DNA of 51,264 nt from positions 1-51,264 of the forward strand of contig JAIBCK010000011.1 in assembly GCA_019694215.1 (NCBI GenBank). Reading direction: 5' to 3'. This DNA comes from Thermoflexales bacterium. GTDB taxonomy: Bacteria > Chloroflexota > Anaerolineae > J036 > Brachytrichaceae. Under the pieces are notes generated by a model. The model worked only from the letters and a program-made list of their open reading frames with translations, was not told the origin of the DNA and made no database searches. This document shows positions 1 through 7,830 of the stretch, one piece after another. The translations under genes and the position numbers were made by a program. The number at the start of each line of letters is the position of its first letter. Position 1 is the first letter of the stretch.

Positions 1-1884
1 GACACCCCAACGGTGACGCCGACTGACACGCCGACGAATACGCCGACCGTGACGCCAACGGCCACGGATACGCCGACGGTCACACCGACCGCGACACAGA
101 CGCCAACCCCGACGCCAACGCCAGTGACGATTGGCTGGGTCGGCGCCCTCTCCCCGGACAACACCAGCACGACCGCGCTGCTCGACACCGCCACGCTCTT
201 GATCAGCGCGCAGGTGTGGTCGGGTGGCGTGACCGATGCGGCCGGCCAGGGTGCGGGCATCACCTGCGAGGTCTACTACGGTTCGGTCGCCACGTTTGGC
301 GGAACCTGGTCGTCCATCGCGAGCCTGGCGATGGGCTACGCCGGCGACTCCGGCAACAACGATGTCTACAGTGCGGCGCTGGGCCCCCTGGCGCCGGGCA
401 ACTACGAATACACCGCCCGTTGTGCGCCGACGGGCACCACCGCGTGGGTGTGGGTGAGCGACGGTACGAACAACGGACGCATCACGGTGGCAGCCGCGAC
501 GGCGACCCCGACGGTGACGCCGCTTCCGACGGACACGCCCACGGTGACCCCGACCGACACGGCCACCCTCACGCCCACGGCGACGCACACCGACACGCCG
601 ACGGTGACCCCGACGCAGACGAGCACCGATACGCCGACCGTCACGCCCACGGCGACGGACACGCCGACGGCGACCCCAACGGCCTCGCCGACGGTGACGC
701 CCACGGCTACCGCGACCAACACGCCGACGTCGACGCCGACCCTGACACCCACGGCATCGCCGACGGTAACGCCGACGCTCACCCCGACCCAGACGCCGAC
801 GCCGACGCCGTGCCCGGGCTATGTGTCCATCACCGCCCTCGCAGGGACGAACTTCGAGAACTTCGATACGCTCGCGTCGAGCGGTACGTCGTCCACGCTT
901 CCGTGCGGATGGGCATTGTTTGAGTCTGGCGGCAACAACACCTATACGGCGGGAAATGGCAGTGGCAACGCCGGGGACACCTACAGCTTTGGATCGACGG
1001 GGTCGACAGAGCGTGCGCTTGGGGGCTTGCTCTCGGGTAGCATCGTCCCGTCCTGGGGCGCGAAGTTCAGCAACCAGACCGGTGGCGTGATCTCGTCCGT
1101 GTGGATCACCTACACCGGTGAGCAGTGGCGGCTGGGTGCCCTTGGACGGTCTGACAGCATCACGCTGGCCCTGTCCACCGATGCGACAAGCCTTACATCG
1201 GGGGCCTGGATCACGAGCAATACGCTGGTGTTCACGGCCCCGGTCACCTCTGGAACCGTCGGTCCGCTGGACGGAAATGCGGCTGCTTCCAGCAAGACGC
1301 TCGTTGGCGCGATCTCTGGCTTGAATGTCGTTGCTGGAGGCACCTTCTGGATCCGCTGGAGCGATTACAACGCATCTAGCTCAGACGACGGTCTGGGCAT
1401 CGACAACTTCACCATCACGGTCTTTGGCACGGCGCCGACGCCCACGCCGACGCCCACCAATACCCCGACACCCACGCCGACCTTGACGCCCACGCCGACC
1501 CCGACGCCGGTCACCATCGGCTGGGTGGGCGCGCTGTGGCCGAACAACGGTCAATCCCCAAGCATCTCGACCGCGGGATCCCTCAACGTCTACGTCCAGG
1601 TCTGGTCGTCGGGCGTGACTGAGCCTGCCGGCCAGGGCGCCGGGATCACCTGCGAGATCCACTGGGGCTCGGTCAGCAGTTTTGGGGCCAGCTGGACCAA
1701 CGTCCAGGACACGACCATGACCTTCAATGCCCAGAGCGGGAACAACGATGAGTATGTCGGCGTGCTGTCCGGGCTGGCCGCGGGGCTGTACGAGTACACC
1801 GCGCGGTGCGCGTCCACGGTCACGCTCAGCTGGCAGTATGTGCAGGATGGCTCCAACAACGGCAAGCTGACGGTCACCCCGTAG
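1..1884 (+). CDS. Thr/Pro-linker secreted surface protein (5' end outside window)
   Basis: The reading frame is open from base 1, so the true start and any signal peptide lie upstream; 627 residues are visible. Three globular beta-rich modules alternate with Thr-Pro linkers. The first module (about nt 124-495) and the last (about 1510-1884) are clear copies of each other: both begin VTIGWVGAL and share [10 protein letters not shown], SGNNDxY and YEYTARC. The middle module (about 811-1431) carries [13 protein letters not shown] and YTGEQWRLG, a pattern I associate with modules found beside extracellular nucleases and other exported enzymes. The linkers are made of [11 protein letters not shown] units. 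No catalytic motif is visible in this part. Secretion and a surface or matrix role are inferred from the composition; the function is unknown. Confidence 0.75.
   Translation, partial: DTPTVTPTDTPTNTPTVTPTATDTPTVTPTATQTPTPTPTPVTIGWVGALSPDNTSTTALLDTATLLISAQVWSGGVTDAAGQGAGITCEVYYGSVATFGGTWSSIASLAMGYAGDSGNNDVYSAALGPLAPGNYEYTARCAPTGTTAWVWVSDGTNNGRITVAAATATPTVTPLPTDTPTVTPTDTATLTPTATHTDTPTVTPTQTSTDTPTVTPTATDTPTATPTASPTVTPTATATNTPTSTPTLTPTASPTVTPTLTPTQTPTPTPCPGYVSITALAGTNFENFDTLASSGTSSTLPCGWALFESGGNNTYTAGNGSGNAGDTYSFGSTGSTERALGGLLSGSIVPSWGAKFSNQTGGVISSVWITYTGEQWRLGALGRSDSITLALSTDATSLTSGAWITSNTLVFTAPVTSGTVGPLDGNAAASSKTLVGAISGLNVVAGGTFWIRWSDYNASSSDDGLGIDNFTITVFGTAPTPTPTPTNTPTPTPTLTPTPTPTPVTIGWVGALWPNNGQSPSISTAGSLNVYVQVWSSGVTEPAGQGAGITCEIHWGSVSSFGASWTNVQDTTMTFNAQSGNNDEYVGVLSGLAAGLYEYTARCASTVTLSWQYVQDGSNNGKLTVTP
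496..813 (+). repeat. Degenerate Thr-Pro codon repeat
   Basis: Low-complexity DNA built from variants of the 6-9 nt unit acgccgac/ccgacg, encoding the central TPTxTPT linker. Shorter tracts of the same kind occupy about 1-120 and 1432-1512. The reverse strand gives an artefactual Val-Gly-rich open frame. Such tracts can change length by slippage. Confidence 0.8.
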
Positions 1885-1902
1885 CGATCCGGTGCGAACA
1901 AT

Positions 1903-1937
1903 GCCGCCTCGGCACTGCCGGGGCGGCTGTTGGTTTT
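1903..1937 (+). terminator. Rho-independent terminator after the surface protein
   Basis: A GC-rich hairpin begins 18 nt after the stop codon: GCCGCC-T-CGGC, loop ACT, GCCG-G-GGCGGC. This is an 11-bp stem including one G-U pair (1903-1927). It is followed by the T-enriched TGTTGGTTTT. The tail is imperfect, so strength is uncertain. Confidence 0.6.
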
Positions 1938-1940
1938 CGG

Positions 1941-1969
1941 TTTCCGAAATCCCGCAGTTTCGGTATCCT
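1941..1969 (+). promoter_or_regulatory. Promoter of the DUF2891-like gene with inverted repeat
   Basis: A -10-like TATCCT (1964-1969) ends 6 nt before the ATG at 1976, so the transcript would start at or next to the start codon. A weak -35 candidate, TTTCCG, lies at 1941-1946 with a 17-nt spacer. The perfect inverted repeat CCGAAA-N8-TTTCGG (1944-1963) fills the spacer and could be an operator. Confidence 0.4.
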
Positions 1970-1975
1970 TCGGGC

Positions 1976-2995
1976 ATGTCCAACCCGCTGCCGTCCCGGG
2001 CCGCGCTCGCACAACGCTTTGTGCCGCTCACTCTGGTCAACCTCGACCGCGAGTATCCCGTCGCGCCCATGGCCCACTGGCGCGAACCGGGCGACGTCCG
2101 GGCGCACCGCAGCAACCACCCCGCCTTCTATGGCTGCTACGACTGGCACTCGGCCGTCCACAGCCACGCCCAGCTCGTGCGCGCGGCCCGCTGGCTGGGG
2201 GAGCACCCGCTCAGCGTCGCGCTGGAGGCCGCATTGGCCGAGCACCTGTCCGCCGAAACCATCGCCGGCGAGATGGACTACCTGGCCCGGCATCCCGGCT
2301 TTGAAGTGCCGTATGGCATGGCCTGGGTGCTTCGCCTCGCGGAGGACCTGCGGGCGGCGTCGCTTGCCTGTGCACCGGCGGCCACGGCGGCCCTGGCACC
2401 GCTCGAGGCCCACGCCGCCGCCGCGCTGCGCCGACACTTTGACAAACTGCCAGTGCCCATCCGCACCGGGCTGCACAACCAGACCGCCTTCTCGCTCGGC
2501 CTGGCGCTGGATTGGGCCAATCGTCACGATGCCGAATGGGCGCCGGTGCTGCGCGGCCATGCACGCCGCTTCTACGTCGACGACCGGGACATTCCCTTTG
2601 ACTTCGAGCCGTCCGCATCCGACTTCCTGTCGCCGGGTCTAGCCGAGGCGGACGTTCTGCGCCGGTTGCTCTTGGCGAGTGATTTCGAGCGTTGGGCGAA
2701 TGGATTTTTCACGCGGAATCTCGAAGGCGTCCTGGTGCCCGCCCGCGTCGTGAGCTACAGCGATCGCCAGCTCGCGCACTTCTGCGGGCTGAACCTGTCT
2801 CGGGCGTGGATGCTGCGCGACCTCGCCCACGCCCTGCCGGAGGGGCACGCGCTGCGTGAGGCGTTCCTGCGCGGTGCGGCCGCGCACCTCACAGCTGGCT
2901 GGCAGGATGCGCTGCATTCGGACATCATGGTCTCGCACTGGGCGCCGACCTATCTGGTGATCGCCATCGAAGGATGGGACATGTCAAACGGATGA
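1976..2995 (+). CDS. DUF2891 family protein
   Basis: A 339-residue soluble protein. I recognise the DUF2891 signature near the N-terminus, HPAFYGCYDWHSAVHSH, with the invariant-looking WHSAVH; the length suits the family. It is largely helical and has no signal peptide or membrane segment. No reaction is established for this family; the conserved His/Asp/Trp residues suggest an active or sugar-binding site, but that is inference. The frame extends upstream to 1892, but the start at 1976 is preferred because a -10 hexamer lies directly in front of it and family proteins begin about here. The next gene follows 26 nt downstream with its own ribosome-binding site. Confidence 0.75.
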   Translation: MSNPLPSRAALAQRFVPLTLVNLDREYPVAPMAHWREPGDVRAHRSNHPAFYGCYDWHSAVHSHAQLVRAARWLGEHPLSVALEAALAEHLSAETIAGEMDYLARHPGFEVPYGMAWVLRLAEDLRAASLACAPAATAALAPLEAHAAAALRRHFDKLPVPIRTGLHNQTAFSLGLALDWANRHDAEWAPVLRGHARRFYVDDRDIPFDFEPSASDFLSPGLAEADVLRRLLLASDFERWANGFFTRNLEGVLVPARVVSYSDRQLAHFCGLNLSRAWMLRDLAHALPEGHALREAFLRGAAAHLTAGWQDALHSDIMVSHWAPTYLVIAIEGWDMSNG

Positions 2996-3021
2996 ATGCG
3001 ATATCTCTTCAGGAGGAAATA

Positions 3022-3477
3022 ATGGCAGGCAAGCAGAAGTTGTGGAAGGCGGGCCGGGGCAAGCTCGGGGCACTCAGCCCGTTGCTCGGCAGCTGGTCGA
3101 CCGAAGCGGACTCACCCGCCGGACGCGTTCGCTGCGAGCGCACCTTTGCGTCCGCGATCGGCGGCGCCTTCGTGACCTTGAGCGCGACCTGGAACACCGG
3201 TGGCAAGGGCTATCACGAGCTGGCCGTCTTCGGGATCGGCGACGACGGTGCGCTGACCTTCTGGTCATTCACCAGCGATGGCCGACGGGCGACGGGCTTG
3301 CGCGTGGCGGCGCCGGATCTCCCGGCAGAGGCACTGGCGTTTGAGGCTGAGATGCCGGCCGGGCTGGCGCGCCAGGCCTACTGGCCGGAGGCGGATGGCA
3401 CAGTGACCTGGGTGGTAGAGGCGCGCAACAAGAGCGGCTGGAAGCGCTTCCTCACCCATCACTACCGTCGCGCGTGA
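3022..3477 (+). CDS. Small beta-rich protein, lipocalin/DUF1579-like
   Basis: A 151-residue protein. The start at 3022 is set by an excellent ribosome-binding site, AGGAGG at 3011-3016, 5 nt upstream; an upstream in-frame ATG at 2974 overlaps the preceding gene and is not used here. After a basic N-terminus the sequence shows LSPLLGSWST, then alternating strands ending with FLTHHYRR. This resembles small beta-barrel proteins that open with LxxLxGxW (DUF1579 or heme-binding-like groups). The assignment rests on general pattern only. No signal peptide or catalytic residues are evident. It is probably co-transcribed with the DUF2891-like gene; murA begins 23 nt downstream. Confidence 0.6.
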   Translation: MAGKQKLWKAGRGKLGALSPLLGSWSTEADSPAGRVRCERTFASAIGGAFVTLSATWNTGGKGYHELAVFGIGDDGALTFWSFTSDGRRATGLRVAAPDLPAEALAFEAEMPAGLARQAYWPEADGTVTWVVEARNKSGWKRFLTHHYRRA

Positions 3478-3488
3478 TCGCATGCGGG

Positions 3489-3494
3489 TAGACT
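3489..3494 (+). promoter_or_regulatory. -10 element of murA (leaderless type)
   Basis: TAGACT ends exactly 6 nt before the murA ATG at 3501. There is no Shine-Dalgarno sequence between them and no convincing -35. Transcription would begin at about the start codon. Confidence 0.4.
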
Positions 3495-3500
3495 GGCGGC

Positions 3501-4778
3501 ATGTCTGAGTTCATCATCGAAGGCGGGCAACGCCTGCATGGCGAGGTGCGCGCCTCCGGCAACAAGAATGCCGCCCTCCCGCTCATCACCGCCGCCCTGC
3601 TGACCGACCAACCCGTCATCCTGCACAACGTCCCGCGCATCGCCGATGTGGTGACGCTGATCCGGCTGATCGAGTCAATTGGGGCATCCGTCCGTTGGAC
3701 TGCCGACAACACCGTGGTCATCCATGCCGCCAATATCGACGCGCGCGCATTGGATCCGCGGCTGTGCAAGGACATCCGCGCCAGCATCCTGCTGGCCGGT
3801 CCGCTGCTCGGGCGGGCGGGCGCCCTCGCGCTCCCGCCGCCGGGCGGCGATGTGATTGGGCGCCGCCGCCTGGACACGCATTTCCTCGCGCTGCGGGCGC
3901 TCGGGGCAACGCTCGAGTACGACGGTGCGCTGCAGCTTCGCGCGCCGAAGGGGCTGGTCGGCACTGACATCATGCTGGACGAAGCCAGCGTGACGGCGAC
4001 CGAGAATGCCATCATGGCGGCGGCGCGCGCGCGCGGCACGACCATTCTTCGCAATGCTGCGAGCGAGCCGCACATTCAGGACCTGTGCGCGTGCCTGACG
4101 GCGATGGGGGCGCGCATCGAGAATGCCGGGACCAACACCGTCATCATCCACGGGGCCGAGACGCTGAAGGGCTGCGAGTTCACCGTCGGCGCCGACAACA
4201 TCGAGGTCACCAGCTTCATTGTGTTGGGCGCGCTGCGCGGGGATGGCATCCGTATCCGGGACGCCTGCGTGCGCGACCTTCGCATGACCGCCATGACGCT
4301 CGAGCGCATCGGGATTCGCTTTGACATCGATGGCAATGATGTCGTGGTGCCCGGCGGGCAACGCCTCGAGGTCGAACCTGACTTTGGCGGCAGCATTCCG
4401 ACCATCGCCGATTCGCCGTGGCCGGGTTTCCCGGCCGACGCGATGAGCCTGGCGGTGGTCGCCGCGACGCAATCGAACGGCACCGTCTTGATCCACGAGA
4501 AGATGTTTGAAAGCCGCCTGTATTTCGTGGACAAGCTGATTGCCATGGGCGCTCGCATCGTCTTGTGCGATCCACACCGCTGTCTCGTTCAGGGAATCAG
4601 CCGATTGCGGGGTGAGGTCGTGCAGAGCCCCGACATCCGGGCGGGGGTGGCGCTGGTGATTGCTGCGTTGTGCGCGGAGGGTCGCAGCGTGATCGGCAAT
4701 GTGGGACAGATCGACCGGGGCTATGAGCGCTTCGAGGACAAACTGCGCGGCCTTGGTGTAAGCATCGAGCGTCGCTAA
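3501..4778 (+). CDS. murA: UDP-N-acetylglucosamine 1-carboxyvinyltransferase
   Basis: MurA transfers enolpyruvate from phosphoenolpyruvate to UDP-GlcNAc, the first committed cytoplasmic step of peptidoglycan synthesis. The protein is 425 residues, close to the usual 420. It has the N-terminal GNKNAALPL with Lys22, MFESRLYFVDKL, and the C-terminal DRGYERFEDKL. The flexible loop reads LPPPGGDVIGRRR: Asp117 occupies the place of the catalytic cysteine (Cys115 in E. coli). The GAT codon is read directly from the sequence. Cys-to-Asp MurA enzymes are known to be active and insensitive to fosfomycin. The gene is monocistronic and far from the dcw cluster; a leaderless-type -10 precedes the ATG. A convergent gene follows. 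Confidence 0.95.
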   Translation: MSEFIIEGGQRLHGEVRASGNKNAALPLITAALLTDQPVILHNVPRIADVVTLIRLIESIGASVRWTADNTVVIHAANIDARALDPRLCKDIRASILLAGPLLGRAGALALPPPGGDVIGRRRLDTHFLALRALGATLEYDGALQLRAPKGLVGTDIMLDEASVTATENAIMAAARARGTTILRNAASEPHIQDLCACLTAMGARIENAGTNTVIIHGAETLKGCEFTVGADNIEVTSFIVLGALRGDGIRIRDACVRDLRMTAMTLERIGIRFDIDGNDVVVPGGQRLEVEPDFGGSIPTIADSPWPGFPADAMSLAVVAATQSNGTVLIHEKMFESRLYFVDKLIAMGARIVLCDPHRCLVQGISRLRGEVVQSPDIRAGVALVIAALCAEGRSVIGNVGQIDRGYERFEDKLRGLGVSIERR

Positions 4779-4780
4779 AC

Positions 4781-4814
4781 AAAAAACGCCCGGGCTGCGG
4801 TGGGCAGCCCGGGC
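4781..4814 (-). terminator. Strong intrinsic terminator of the aquaporin-like gene
   Basis: A perfect 11-bp stem, GCCCGGGCTGC (4788-4798) with GCAGCCCGGGC (4804-4814), closes a 5-nt loop. Read on the minus strand it is followed by a run of T (complement of the A-run at 4781-4786). It lies between convergent stops and may also stop murA transcripts from the other side, where the tail is CTGTTTGCG. Confidence 0.88.
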
Positions 4815-4837
4815 CTGTTTGCGAGACGCGTTGACGC

Positions 4838-5467
4838 CTAGTTGTGCTGCAGCTTGTAGAGCACCGCAGCAAGCGCGCCACCGGCCAGCGGCCCAACGAT
4901 GTAGAGCCACACATTGGCGATGGAGCCGCCGCCAAACAACGCACTCCCCAGCGTGTGCCCGAGGCCAACCGCGGGGTTGAACGCGCCGCCCGATATCCAG
5001 CCGCCGGCTGTCGCGGCGACAAAGATGGTGAACCCGATCGCCAGGCCGTACCAGGGGTTCCCCTCGGTCGCCTTGGTCGTCGCCGCATTCAGCACCACCA
5101 GACACAGCGCGCAGGTGAAGAGCACCTCGATCAGCAAGGAGCCAATCAGGCTGGCCTTGGGGTCTGGGGCGATGGTGAGCGCCTTTCCGGTGATGACAAA
5201 CAGCGCGATGGCTGCTAGGATGGCACCCGCGAGCTGGGCCACCCACTCTCGCGCCATCTCGGCGTAGCTCATCTTGCCGCGCATGGCCACCGCGAGCGAG
5301 ACTGCGGGGTTGTACTTGGCGCCCGAAACGTGTGCGCCCATGTAGACCATGATCATGAGCGTGCTGCCAATGGCCAGGGGGGCCAGTGGGCTGCCGGATT
5401 GGACGGCCAGACCGACCGCCAGGGTGAGAAAGAACGTGCCAATGGATTCGTTGATGTATTTCGACAT
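4838..5467 (-). CDS. MIP family (aquaporin-like) channel
   Basis: A 209-residue inner-membrane protein with six hydrophobic segments and two pore half-helices carrying NPA (residues 53-55 and 164-166). The first motif is KYNPAVS; the second is GGAFNPAVG. In most aquaporins and glycerol facilitators the second NPA is followed by an Arg that lines the selectivity filter; here residue 167 is Val. The family conducts water, glycerol or other small neutral solutes, and the substrate here cannot be predicted. The start at 5467 (MSKY) is chosen over an upstream in-frame codon at 5491 because AGGTGA sits just ahead of it. It is transcribed divergently from the Nudix gene. Confidence 0.88.
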   Translation of the reverse strand: MSKYINESIGTFFLTLAVGLAVQSGSPLAPLAIGSTLMIMVYMGAHVSGAKYNPAVSLAVAMRGKMSYAEMAREWVAQLAGAILAAIALFVITGKALTIAPDPKASLIGSLLIEVLFTCALCLVVLNAATTKATEGNPWYGLAIGFTIFVAATAGGWISGGAFNPAVGLGHTLGSALFGGGSIANVWLYIVGPLAGGALAAVLYKLQHN

Positions 5468-5485
5468 GGTTGTCACCTGAACGCA

Positions 5486-5492
5486 TATCATA
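5486..5492. promoter_or_regulatory. Overlapping divergent -10 elements
   Basis: TATCAT on the plus strand (5486-5491) and TATGAT on the minus strand (5492-5487) nearly coincide in the 45-nt gap between the aquaporin-like and Nudix genes. Each gives a 5' leader of roughly 12-15 nt holding a ribosome-binding site. No good -35 is visible on either side. Confidence 0.4.
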
Positions 5493-5512
5493 ACGGCGTT
5501 GGGAGAATCCGG

Positions 5513-6463
5513 ATGACATCACCTTGTGCCCTGATCGTGGACGCCTACCCGTTTCCAGACGCCGCATGCATCGCCCGGCTGACAGACGCGCTGGCCCGCC
5601 ATGCCCGCGTTGTGGTGGCCCTCACCGGCGCACATCGCCCGCGCTCCCCGCGCCTGCCCTGGACGGTGGAGGAGCGCGCAAACATGCTTCACGTGGCGCT
5701 GCCTCCCGAGCAGTGGGACCGCGTGCGCGTGGTCGGCCTGCGTGAGCACCTGTATCAACCCGAGCGACGCAAGGCCGAGCTCGACGCGCAACTGCGCATC
5801 GAGGGCGCACACGGTGCCGTGATGGTTTGGCGCGCGCCGGCCGTTGAACCCGAGGCCGATCGCGAGCGCCGGGCCGACTACCTGCGGGGTGGGGCGGCCT
5901 GGCGAGCGAACACGCCGGAAGCCGTCATCGCCTGGTTGGAGGGCTTCCGCCTTGGCCCGGCATATGCGCGCTTGCACGAGGAGCAGGCCTGGATGGACAA
6001 GACGCGCGAGAGCTGGGCGGCTGCGCCCTATCCGCCGATCTTCGTCACCGCCGATTCGGTCGTGACCTGGGCAGGGCAGGTGCTGGTTATTCAGCGAAGA
6101 CATGCGCCGGGCGCGGGGTTGTGGGCGCTGCCGGGTGGCTTCGTTGAGCAGCGCGAAAGCCTTCAGGATGCTGCGTTGCGCGAGCTTCATGAGGAGGCGG
6201 GCCTCACGCTGGAACCCGATCTTCGGAAGCGCATGATCCGAACCGGCCGCATCTTTGATCACCCCGACCGCTCGATCCGTGGTCGTTCCATCACCTTCGG
6301 GCTGTGGCTCGACCTGACCGAACTCGGCGTGCGCCCCGAGGTGGCTTCAGGCGACGATGCCGCGCAGGCCGAGTGGTGGCCGTTCGCAGCGCTCGCAGAG
6401 CGCGAGGCGCAGCTGGTCGAGGATCATGTCGACATCATTCGCGCCCTGGTGCCGGAGGCATAG
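5513..6463 (+). CDS. Nudix hydrolase with degenerate NMN-adenylyltransferase-like N-terminal half
   Basis: A 316-residue protein with the architecture of bifunctional NMN adenylyltransferase/ADP-ribose pyrophosphatase enzymes. The C-terminal half has a perfect Nudix box, G209-x5-E-x7-RELHEEAG (209-230), after WALPGG, and should cleave a nucleoside diphosphate-X such as ADP-ribose. The N-terminal half keeps the fold signature RSPRLPWTVEERANM (44-58), but the ATP-binding HxGH is absent: PFP-DAA stands where PFH-NGH is expected. The adenylyltransferase half is therefore probably inactive or altered. The start at 5513 has GGGAGA at 5501; an upstream extension overlaps the divergent gene. The next gene starts 3 nt after the stop. 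Confidence 0.82.
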   Translation: MTSPCALIVDAYPFPDAACIARLTDALARHARVVVALTGAHRPRSPRLPWTVEERANMLHVALPPEQWDRVRVVGLREHLYQPERRKAELDAQLRIEGAHGAVMVWRAPAVEPEADRERRADYLRGGAAWRANTPEAVIAWLEGFRLGPAYARLHEEQAWMDKTRESWAAAPYPPIFVTADSVVTWAGQVLVIQRRHAPGAGLWALPGGFVEQRESLQDAALRELHEEAGLTLEPDLRKRMIRTGRIFDHPDRSIRGRSITFGLWLDLTELGVRPEVASGDDAAQAEWWPFAALAEREAQLVEDHVDIIRALVPEA

Positions 6464-6466
6464 ACC

Positions 6467-7738
6467 ATGTCAACGTCCCTTCCCTTTGACTTGCTCGTCC
6501 TTGGCGCGGGCAATCGCGGCGGGCGCGCCTATGGCGGCTATGCGCTCGAACACCCGGAGCAGTTTCGGGTCGTCGGTGTTGCGGAGCCGGACCGGCGGCG
6601 GCGTGAGCGCATGGTCGACGCCCATGACCTCGCGGAGGAGCGCGTCTACACGGACTGGCGGGATGCGCTGGCGCGGCCGCGCTTTGCCCATGCCTGCGTG
6701 GTGACCACGCAGGACGCCGACCACATCGGCCCTGCGCTCGCGGCGATGGAGGCGGGCTACGACGTGCTGCTGGAGAAGCCGATGGCCACGACGGAGGCCG
6801 ATTGCCGTGCGCTCGTCGACGCGTCCGAGCGGTTGGGCAGGGTGCTGATGGTTTGCCACGTTCTACGTTATACGCCTTTCATGAACGCGCTGCACAGGGT
6901 TGTCACGTCCGGTAGGCTGGGGGAGATCATTACGATTGACCACCGCGAGAACGTCTCGTACTGGCACATGGCCCACAGCTTTGTGCGCGGCAACTGGGGC
7001 AATGCAGCCCGGTCAACGCCGATGATTCTGGCCAAGTGTTGCCACGACCTCGACCTGCTTCTGTGGGTGATGGGTCGACCAGTGCTTGATCTTTCTTCGT
7101 TTGGCTCCCTCTCGCATTTCCGTCGGGAAAACGCCCCGCCGGGCGCACCGGAACGATGCTTGAGCGGCTGCCCTGTTGCGGACACTTGCGCCTGGTATGC
7201 CCCGCGCGTGTACTCCGCCGAGCGCGAGGGCGCAGTCTCAACGCCGCCCTTCATGCTGGGGGCGCTCGAAGGTGGGGACACTGCGGCCAGCCGCCGCGAG
7301 GCATTGAACGGTGGACCCTACGGGCGCTGCGTCTATCACTGCGACAACGATGTCGTTGACCATCAGGTCATCGCAATGCGCTTCGCGGGCGGCACCACGG
7401 CGACGTTCACCATGCACGGGCACTCGGACCGCGAGGGCCGCACGTTGCGCTGGGACGGCACGCGCGCCACGTTGTATGGCGAATTTGGCTATGGTTATCG
7501 CAACGAGCTCGCCATCCACCCGCATGGTCCGGGCGAGGTCGAGGTGCTGCGGCCAGCGATGGGGGAGGGCCACGGCGGCGGCGACGCCGGGATCATGGCT
7601 GACTTTGCGGCTGCCCTGCGCGGGGAGCCCTCCGTGCGCCGCACCACGGCGCGCGCCTCACTTGCCAGCCACGCGCTCGCCTTCGCGGCCGAGCGCTCGC
7701 GGCTGGCCGGAGGTGAGCGCGTGACGATCGAACCGTGA
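6467..7738 (+). CDS. Gfo/Idh/MocA family oxidoreductase
   Basis: A 423-residue NAD(P)-dependent dehydrogenase-like protein. An N-terminal Rossmann fold is shown by VLGAGNRGGRAY (11-22); EKP (103-105) and AKCCHDLDLL (189-198) are the family's cofactor and catalytic motifs. Substrates in the family are sugars, inositols and related polyols; none can be named here. An insert holds five cysteines, C231-x3-C235-x5-C241 and C288-x3-C292, suggesting a metal site of the subgroup with GRCVYHCDNDVVDHQ. It lies 3 nt after the Nudix gene, so the two are probably one operon. Transcription converges with the minus-strand secreted-protein genes. Confidence 0.88.
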   Translation: MSTSLPFDLLVLGAGNRGGRAYGGYALEHPEQFRVVGVAEPDRRRRERMVDAHDLAEERVYTDWRDALARPRFAHACVVTTQDADHIGPALAAMEAGYDVLLEKPMATTEADCRALVDASERLGRVLMVCHVLRYTPFMNALHRVVTSGRLGEIITIDHRENVSYWHMAHSFVRGNWGNAARSTPMILAKCCHDLDLLLWVMGRPVLDLSSFGSLSHFRRENAPPGAPERCLSGCPVADTCAWYAPRVYSAEREGAVSTPPFMLGALEGGDTAASRREALNGGPYGRCVYHCDNDVVDHQVIAMRFAGGTTATFTMHGHSDREGRTLRWDGTRATLYGEFGYGYRNELAIHPHGPGEVEVLRPAMGEGHGGGDAGIMADFAAALRGEPSVRRTTARASLASHALAFAAERSRLAGGERVTIEP

Positions 7739-7776
7739 GCTTCGCGTGGTAAGGGTGCGCCCGCGTCGTCGCCGCC

Positions 7777-7811
7777 GTCGGACCGCGGCGAGACGCATCG
7801 CGCGGTCCGAC
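7777..7811. terminator. Hairpin between convergent genes
   Basis: A perfect 11-bp inverted repeat, GTCGGACCGCG (7777-7787) and CGCGGTCCGAC (7801-7811), has a 13-nt loop. It lies between the oxidoreductase stop and the stop of the convergent secreted-protein gene. No T-run follows on either strand, so it may be a weak or factor-assisted terminator. Confidence 0.45.
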
Positions 7812-7830
7812 AGCGGAGACAGGCCTGGCT

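Noticed and set aside
402-782. Minus-strand frame rich in Val-Gly
   Set aside because: It is the complement of the Thr-Pro codon repeat; low complexity, no start signals.
496-813. Possible CRISPR-like direct repeats
   Set aside because: The period is 6-9 nt with no spacers; it is an in-frame protein linker.
3675-5567. Long minus-strand frame of 630 codons
   Set aside because: It runs antisense through murA and across the aquaporin-like gene in another frame; composition is that of a GC-rich shadow.
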